Assembly (NCBI RefSeq): GCF_001444425.1
Contig: NZ_CP013189.1
Coordinates: 3,281,120 to 3,345,119, forward strand
Source of the DNA: Pseudohongiella spirulinae
GTDB lineage: Bacteria; Pseudomonadota; Gammaproteobacteria; Pseudomonadales; Pseudohongiellaceae
Length of the DNA: 64,000 nucleotides
Direction of reading: 5' to 3'
Under the pieces are notes generated by a model. It searched no databases and was not told where the DNA came from. It saw nothing but the letters and a program-made list of their open reading frames with translations. Below, piece after piece: positions 59,904 to 64,000 of the stretch. Both the position numbers and the translations under genes were made by a program. Positions within the stretch are counted from its first letter, which is position 1. The number at the start of each line of letters is the position of its first letter.

Positions 59904-61301
59904 TTATTTCCCGATGCAGAAACTGGAAAAGATCCGGCCCAACAGATCATCACTGCTGAACTTGCCGGTAATCTCTCCCAGATGCTGGTGGGCGTGGCGC
60001 AAATCTTCGGCAACCAGCTCGGCGGCACCATTATGGTTAAGCTGCCAATCCGCCTGAAGCAGGCAGTCTCGTGCCTTGTTCAGAGCATCAAGGTGTCTTC
60101 GACGAGCGATAAAACCACCCTCGCCAGCCGGCTGAAAGCCCATACAGTCTTTAAGGTGCTGTTTAAGCAGATCAATACCAGTTTGCTGTTTGGCAGACAG
60201 ATTGATAATCGGAGGCTGTTTTGAATCCTGCGAGGCAATGATTTTTGTGGGTCGCCCGGACAGATCTGCTTTATTTTGAATGACAGTGAGACGTGACAGA
60301 TCAATGGCCTCTTGCAGCCGGAAACTGATGGTTTTTTCCAGATAGTCGTTCAGGTTGGTTTCATTCACCGATTCCTGGCTGCTGTCTATCATCAGCAATA
60401 TTCGGTCGGCGTGAGAGATGGCTTTTACAGCACGCCGGATACCTTCCTGCTCGACCGGGTCATCGCTGTCGCGCAGGCCGGCTGTGTCAGTAATGTGCAA
60501 AGGCATACCATCTATGTTGATCTGTTCACTGAGGATATCCCGGGTCGTCCCGGCGATATCAGTCACGATGGCGCTATCTTTGCCGGCCAGTGCGTTTAAC
60601 AGACTGGATTTGCCGGCATTGGGTTTGCCGGCGATTACTACAGCCATGCCCTCTCTGATTAGGGCGCCCTGTCTGGCCTGATTCAGAACAGCTTCGAGCT
60701 GGCTGATAATGTGAGCCAGTTTTTCACTGATACCGCCTTCACTTAAAAAGTCGATTTCTTCATCGGTGAAATCGATGGCGGCTTCAAGATAAACCCGTAA
60801 GTTGATTATCGACTCGGCGAGCTCGTCAATAAGTCGGGAGAATTCACCCTGCAGAGTTCTCAGTGCGCTTCTGGCTGCCTCAGCAGAGCTGGAGTCTATT
60901 AAATCTGCTATGGCCTCAGCCTGTGCGAGATCCAGCTTATCGTTCAGGAAAGCACGCTCAGAGAACTCTCCCGGCCGTGCCATGCGTGTGCCCGCTTCGC
61001 TTAATGTCTGAATAAGCGCGTCCAGCACATAGAAGCCGCCATGGCCCTGTAGCTCCAAAACATCTTCACCTGTAAAAGAGTGAGGGCCCGGGAAATACAG
61101 AGCGATGCCCTGATCCAGCATTTTTCCCTGGAGATCGAAAAAAGGACAATAGTGGGCGTGGCGGGGTTGAGGCTGAAAGCCCAGGATTTGCTGGGCAAGA
61201 TTGAGACAGTCTGGGCCCGATACTCGCACGATACCCACACCACTCCTGCCTGGTGGTGTGGCTATCGCACAGATCGTATCGGAATCTGCAGCGCTCAGCA
61301 T
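59904..61301 (-). CDS. mnmE: tRNA modification GTPase MnmE
   Basis: The GTPase partner of MnmG (TrmE, 465 residues). The N-terminal tetrahydrofolate-binding domain begins [20 protein letters not shown]. The G domain has [25 protein letters not shown] and NKAD. The protein ends in the conserved CIGK, whose Cys is catalytic. It starts 5 bp before the end of yidC, so it is translated from the same transcript. Confidence 0.97.
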   Translation of the reverse strand: MLSAADSDTICAIATPPGRSGVGIVRVSGPDCLNLAQQILGFQPQPRHAHYCPFFDLQGKMLDQGIALYFPGPHSFTGEDVLELQGHGGFYVLDALIQTLSEAGTRMARPGEFSERAFLNDKLDLAQAEAIADLIDSSSAEAARSALRTLQGEFSRLIDELAESIINLRVYLEAAIDFTDEEIDFLSEGGISEKLAHIISQLEAVLNQARQGALIREGMAVVIAGKPNAGKSSLLNALAGKDSAIVTDIAGTTRDILSEQINIDGMPLHITDTAGLRDSDDPVEQEGIRRAVKAISHADRILLMIDSSQESVNETNLNDYLEKTISFRLQEAIDLSRLTVIQNKADLSGRPTKIIASQDSKQPPIINLSAKQQTGIDLLKQHLKDCMGFQPAGEGGFIARRRHLDALNKARDCLLQADWQLNHNGAAELVAEDLRHAHQHLGEITGKFSSDDLLGRIFSSFCIGK

Positions 61302-61306
61302 GCGGA

Positions 61307-63001
61307 TCAGCTCCTGGCTGCTTCCTTCGCGGCGTATTCTGCATCAATTTTACGTGTGATGTACCACTGTTGAGCAATCCCCAGCACGCTGTTGGCCAAC
61401 CAGTACAGGACCAGTCCAGCCGGGAACCACAGGAAGAAAATGGTCATGACCACAGGCATGAATTTCATGATTTTTGCCTGTGTCGGATCCTGTGGTGTCG
61501 GGTTGAGCATGAACTGCACATACATGGATACACCCATCAGCAGAGGCAAGACAAAGTAGGGGTCCATGACAGAGAGGTCGTTAATCCACAGAATCCAGGG
61601 TGCGTGGCGAAGTTCTACGCCTTCCAGCAGTACCCAGTACAGAGCGATAAATACAGGCATCTGCACCAGCATGGGTAAACACCCGCCGAACGGATTTATT
61701 TTCTCTTTCTTATACAACTCCATAGTGGCTTTCTGGAGTTTCATTTTGTCGTCACCATAGCGCTCTTTGAGCTGGTTCATCTTGGGCATGACCCGGCGCA
61801 TATTAGCCATGGAGCGGTAGCTGGTGGCTGACAGTTTGAAGAATATGGCCTTAACGATAAGCGTCAGAATAAGGATTGACCAGCCATAATTGCCTATCAC
61901 ATCATTGATTTGTGTCAGCAGCCAATAAATTGGTGATGCTACAAACCACAACCAGCCATAGTCGATCGTGCGGTCAAGCCATGGTGCGATTTCTGCCAGA
62001 CGGTACTGATCTTTGGGACCCGCGTAAAACGACATACTCTGCGTAGCGGAGCCATTGGCAGGAGCCACAAATTCCGGGCTGGTAAAACCGCCTATATACT
62101 CGCCGGCGTTATTGCGACGGAAGGAAAAATTATTGCGCATCTGAGAGGGAGGCACAAAAGCTGAAATGAAGTAGTGCTGGCTAAGGGCAACCCAACCGCC
62201 TTCAATCTCGTGCGATGGCCGACCCTGATCGACGTCGCTGAATGATATTTTTATATAGTTATCGTCTGTTGAAGTCGTCGCAAATCCCAGGAAGCTGGCC
62301 ATACCAAAACCACTGCCACGAGTGGGGTCTTCATAATTGCTGCGCTTGATCTGACCAAATAGATTCGCCTGCCAGGGTGTGTCGTTGGGATTATTAATTT
62401 CGTAGTTAATGTCGATCAGGTAGTCACCACGACGAAAGTGAAACTGCTTGATGATTTCAACATTATTTTCTGTTGTGTAGGTCAGGTTGACCTGAAGACT
62501 GTTCTGTCCTGGGTTCATGGTGAACGAAGAGGCGCTGGCATTGTAGATCGGGCGCTCGGGGCTATCGATACCGTCTCGTCCGATCAGACCACTCTGAGCA
62601 ACATAGCTTCTGGAGCTGTTGTTTTCCATCAGCACAAAAGGCTGATCCGGCGTGTCTATGCGTGTGTAGTGTTCGGGAAGTGAGACAAATACAATGTCGC
62701 CGCCCTGACGATCGATGGTTACATTGAGGACGTCGGTGGTAATGCTTACCAGCGTTTCCGGATTTTGGTTAGCCGTAGCATTGACGCTGGGCACGCTATT
62801 GTTGGTAACAACCGGAATGTCGTCTGCCGGTGTTGAAGAAGCATCCGGAATATCACTGTTCGTCGCAGATTGGACCGGGACGGACGAAACAACTTCGGTG
62901 TCAGGGGCAGTTGTGGCGGGATAGTCTTCTTGCCAGGCCAGCAACAGCAGGTATGAAACAGCAGCCAGACCGGCAAGTAATGCGTATTTTATATAATCCA
63001 T
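61307..63001 (-). CDS. yidC: Membrane protein insertase YidC
   Basis: The Oxa1/YidC insertase (564 residues). An N-terminal anchor (about 4-24) is followed by a long periplasmic beta-sandwich domain, variable at its Thr/Ser/Val-rich start, and then the five-helix core ([24 protein letters not shown] [20 protein letters not shown], then [21 protein letters not shown] and the [12 protein letters not shown] helix). The hydrophilic groove Arg is in the [14 protein letters not shown] region. It follows yidD by 9 bp. Confidence 0.97.
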   Translation of the reverse strand: MDYIKYALLAGLAAVSYLLLLAWQEDYPATTAPDTEVVSSVPVQSATNSDIPDASSTPADDIPVVTNNSVPSVNATANQNPETLVSITTDVLNVTIDRQGGDIVFVSLPEHYTRIDTPDQPFVLMENNSSRSYVAQSGLIGRDGIDSPERPIYNASASSFTMNPGQNSLQVNLTYTTENNVEIIKQFHFRRGDYLIDINYEINNPNDTPWQANLFGQIKRSNYEDPTRGSGFGMASFLGFATTSTDDNYIKISFSDVDQGRPSHEIEGGWVALSQHYFISAFVPPSQMRNNFSFRRNNAGEYIGGFTSPEFVAPANGSATQSMSFYAGPKDQYRLAEIAPWLDRTIDYGWLWFVASPIYWLLTQINDVIGNYGWSILILTLIVKAIFFKLSATSYRSMANMRRVMPKMNQLKERYGDDKMKLQKATMELYKKEKINPFGGCLPMLVQMPVFIALYWVLLEGVELRHAPWILWINDLSVMDPYFVLPLLMGVSMYVQFMLNPTPQDPTQAKIMKFMPVVMTIFFLWFPAGLVLYWLANSVLGIAQQWYITRKIDAEYAAKEAARS

Positions 63002-63010
63002 GTGCGATAG

Positions 63011-63268
63011 CTACTTGTTGGTAGAGGGTTGTTCGTGTTGATCGGTGTCATGGCAGCCCGGAACAGGATCATATCCACCAGGATGCCATGGATGGCAACG
63101 CAGTATTCTGCGAGCGCCCATGATACATCCTTTGAGTACGCCGTGCGTGACAATAGCGTCTTGAGTGTAGTGGGAGCAAGAGGGATAAAAGCGGCATTGA
63201 TTGCCGATCAGCAGGCTTAGGGTGCACTGATAAACAGAAATCAGCTTAATCGCTATTTTTGCCAGCAT
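63011..63268 (-). CDS. yidD: Membrane protein insertion efficiency factor YidD
   Basis: An 85-residue amphipathic membrane-associated protein. The conserved C-rich core CRFYPSCSHYTQDAIVTHG, then GARRILRCHPWHPGGYDPVP, identifies YidD, which helps YidC-dependent insertion. It lies between rnpA (13 bp) and yidC (9 bp), the standard place. Confidence 0.95.
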   Translation of the reverse strand: MLAKIAIKLISVYQCTLSLLIGNQCRFYPSCSHYTQDAIVTHGVLKGCIMGARRILRCHPWHPGGYDPVPGCHDTDQHEQPSTNK

Positions 63269-63281
63269 GTCTGGTTACCCG

Positions 63282-63653
63282 TTATCGTGCTGCCTTGCGG
63301 TTGCGTCGTCGGATAATATCCTGCCAAAGTGTTTCTAAACAACTTGATAAAGCAGCGTTGTCCAGCTTATCCAGGTCACGTCTGGCCAGAATAACGATAT
63401 CCAGGCCTTGGAGCAATTGCTGATGGTGCCGGAATGATTCACGCATCAATCTTTTAGCGCGATTTCTCTGAACGGCCAGACGGATGTTTTTTCTGGCTAT
63501 TACCAGCCCCAGTCTCGGTTCTGGCTGATTGTTTTCAATGGCCAGTATAAGTATCTGGGGACGAGAAACTTTGTACTGCGCCTGATCAAATACACATTTG
63601 TAATCAGACGCGGTCAGTAGCCGTAACTCTCTACCAAAGCTTTCAGTAGTCAC
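63282..63653 (-). CDS. rnpA: RNase P protein component
   Basis: The protein subunit of RNase P (123 residues), which binds the 5' leader of precursor tRNA. The RNR motif AVQRNRAKRLMRESFR is present. GTG 63653 is the best start, with only a weak ribosome-binding site, which is common for rnpA downstream of rpmH. It lies 19 bp after rpmH. Confidence 0.95.
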   Translation of the reverse strand: MTTESFGRELRLLTASDYKCVFDQAQYKVSRPQILILAIENNQPEPRLGLVIARKNIRLAVQRNRAKRLMRESFRHHQQLLQGLDIVILARRDLDKLDNAALSSCLETLWQDIIRRRNRKAAR

Positions 63654-63672
63654 TTACGGCTCAGTGAAGATA

Positions 63673-63807
63673 TCAGGCTGACAGTTTGGCGCGGCCTCGT
63701 GAGCGACGACGCTTGATGACCAGACGACCGCCACGGGTAGCCATGCGAGCGCGAAAACCGTGTGTACGTGCGCGCTTCAGTACGCTGGGTTGAAAAGTTC
63801 TTTTCAT
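63673..63807 (-). CDS. rpmH: 50S ribosomal protein L34
   Basis: A 44-residue, very basic protein: [20 protein letters not shown] at the start, then [20 protein letters not shown]. This is L34. It is the first gene of the rpmH-rnpA-yidD-yidC-mnmE transcript. The ATG is at 63807, with GGAACACC upstream. Confidence 0.97.
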   Translation of the reverse strand: MKRTFQPSVLKRARTHGFRARMATRGGRLVIKRRRSRGRAKLSA

Positions 63808-63863
63808 AATGGTGTTCCAGTTAAATTCGGATGTGAATACTTCACAAAAATCAAAGAGCGCGA

Positions 63864-63892
63864 ATTTTATATATTTTATTGACGGCTTGCAA
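63864..63892 (-). promoter_or_regulatory. Sigma70 promoter of rpmH
   Basis: On the minus strand TTGCAA (63892-63887) and TAAAAT (63869-63864) are 17 bp apart, with a very AT-rich spacer and a GC-rich discriminator (TCGCGCTC) after the -10. It lies about 57 bp upstream of the L34 start. Confidence 0.7.
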
Positions 63893-63953
63893 GCAAACTA
63901 ATTGAAAAACCGAGGTTTTTGTTAATTGTTGTTTATACCTCCTTAATAACAAG

Positions 63954-63979
63954 TTATCCACAGGATATCCTGTGTATAA
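63954..63979. other. Pair of DnaA boxes upstream of the expected dnaA gene
   Basis: A perfect consensus box TTATCCACA (63954-63962) faces an inverted TTATACACA (63979-63971, plus strand TGTGTATAA), with 8 bp between them. They sit at the very end of the window between rpmH and, presumably, dnaA, the usual place of Pseudomonas-type oriC or of dnaA autoregulation. The sequence beyond is not visible. Confidence 0.75.
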
Positions 63980-64000
63980 AATTATTGGCGGAAGGATTCA

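Overview
This is a 64 kb stretch of gammaproteobacterial chromosome lying next to the replication origin. The last 16 kb read, on the minus strand, rpmH-rnpA-yidD-yidC-mnmE-mnmG-rsmG-parA-parB-atpIBEFHAGDC-glmU-glmS. This is the conserved dnaA-proximal order of Pseudomonas-like gammaproteobacteria; dnaA itself should lie just past the right edge. Together with gmk-rpoZ-spoT-ridA-recG, ubiA, hexR, selD-mnmH and gcdH, this suggests a heterotrophic, probably aquatic, aerobic member of the Pseudomonadales/Cellvibrionales side of the class. The species cannot be named from the sequence alone.

Layout. 1-3.9 kb: the end of a copper monooxygenase-like gene, then a tightly overlapped minus-strand operon of a diguanylate cyclase, rsuA and an rsmC-like rRNA methyltransferase. 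4.0-11.0 kb: a plus-strand run of secreted serine hydrolase, short-chain dehydrogenase, acetoacetyl-CoA synthetase, a GDT1-type cation transporter and helicase hrpB. 11-17.5 kb: single genes facing in different directions (AsmA-like protein, Tat-exported dienelactone hydrolase-like protein, trxC, two secreted beta-propellers of which one resembles peptidylglycine amidating lyase, a LysE exporter, chrA). 17.5-22.1 kb: the selenium pair selD-mnmH and a periplasmic catalase-peroxidase. 22.3-32.2 kb: gmk, rpoZ, spoT, ridA, recG, an HDOD protein, ubiA and a DUF885 lipoprotein. 32.2-44.5 kb: a paired REP-like inverted repeat, gcdH, uvrD, tcyP, yciA, yaaA, a CheY-PilZ-like regulator, a FemAB-like acyltransferase, hexR and a TonB-dependent receptor. 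44.7-64 kb: the origin-proximal housekeeping block.

How the genes fit together. The right-hand block supplies nucleotide-sugar precursors (glmUS), ATP synthase, chromosome partitioning (parAB), tRNA wobble-U modification (mnmEG), 16S rRNA methylation (rsmG), membrane protein insertion (yidCD) and the L34/RNase P pair. The mnmH-selD pair modifies the same wobble position as mnmEG, with selenium. The atp operon has an excellent sigma70 promoter with a GC-rich discriminator, and spoT elsewhere in the window makes stringent control plausible.

No obviously novel defence, CRISPR, prophage or secretion system is present. The most interesting structures are non-coding. There is an AT-rich mnmG-mnmE gap with three helically phased DnaA boxes, in addition to DnaA boxes on the dnaA side of rpmH. 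There is a perfect 26-bp inverted REP pair at 32.3 kb, a mirror-image ribosome-binding-site repeat between two divergent genes at 41.5 kb, and stacked palindromes upstream of the TonB receptor. A LysE exporter seems to start at ATT.
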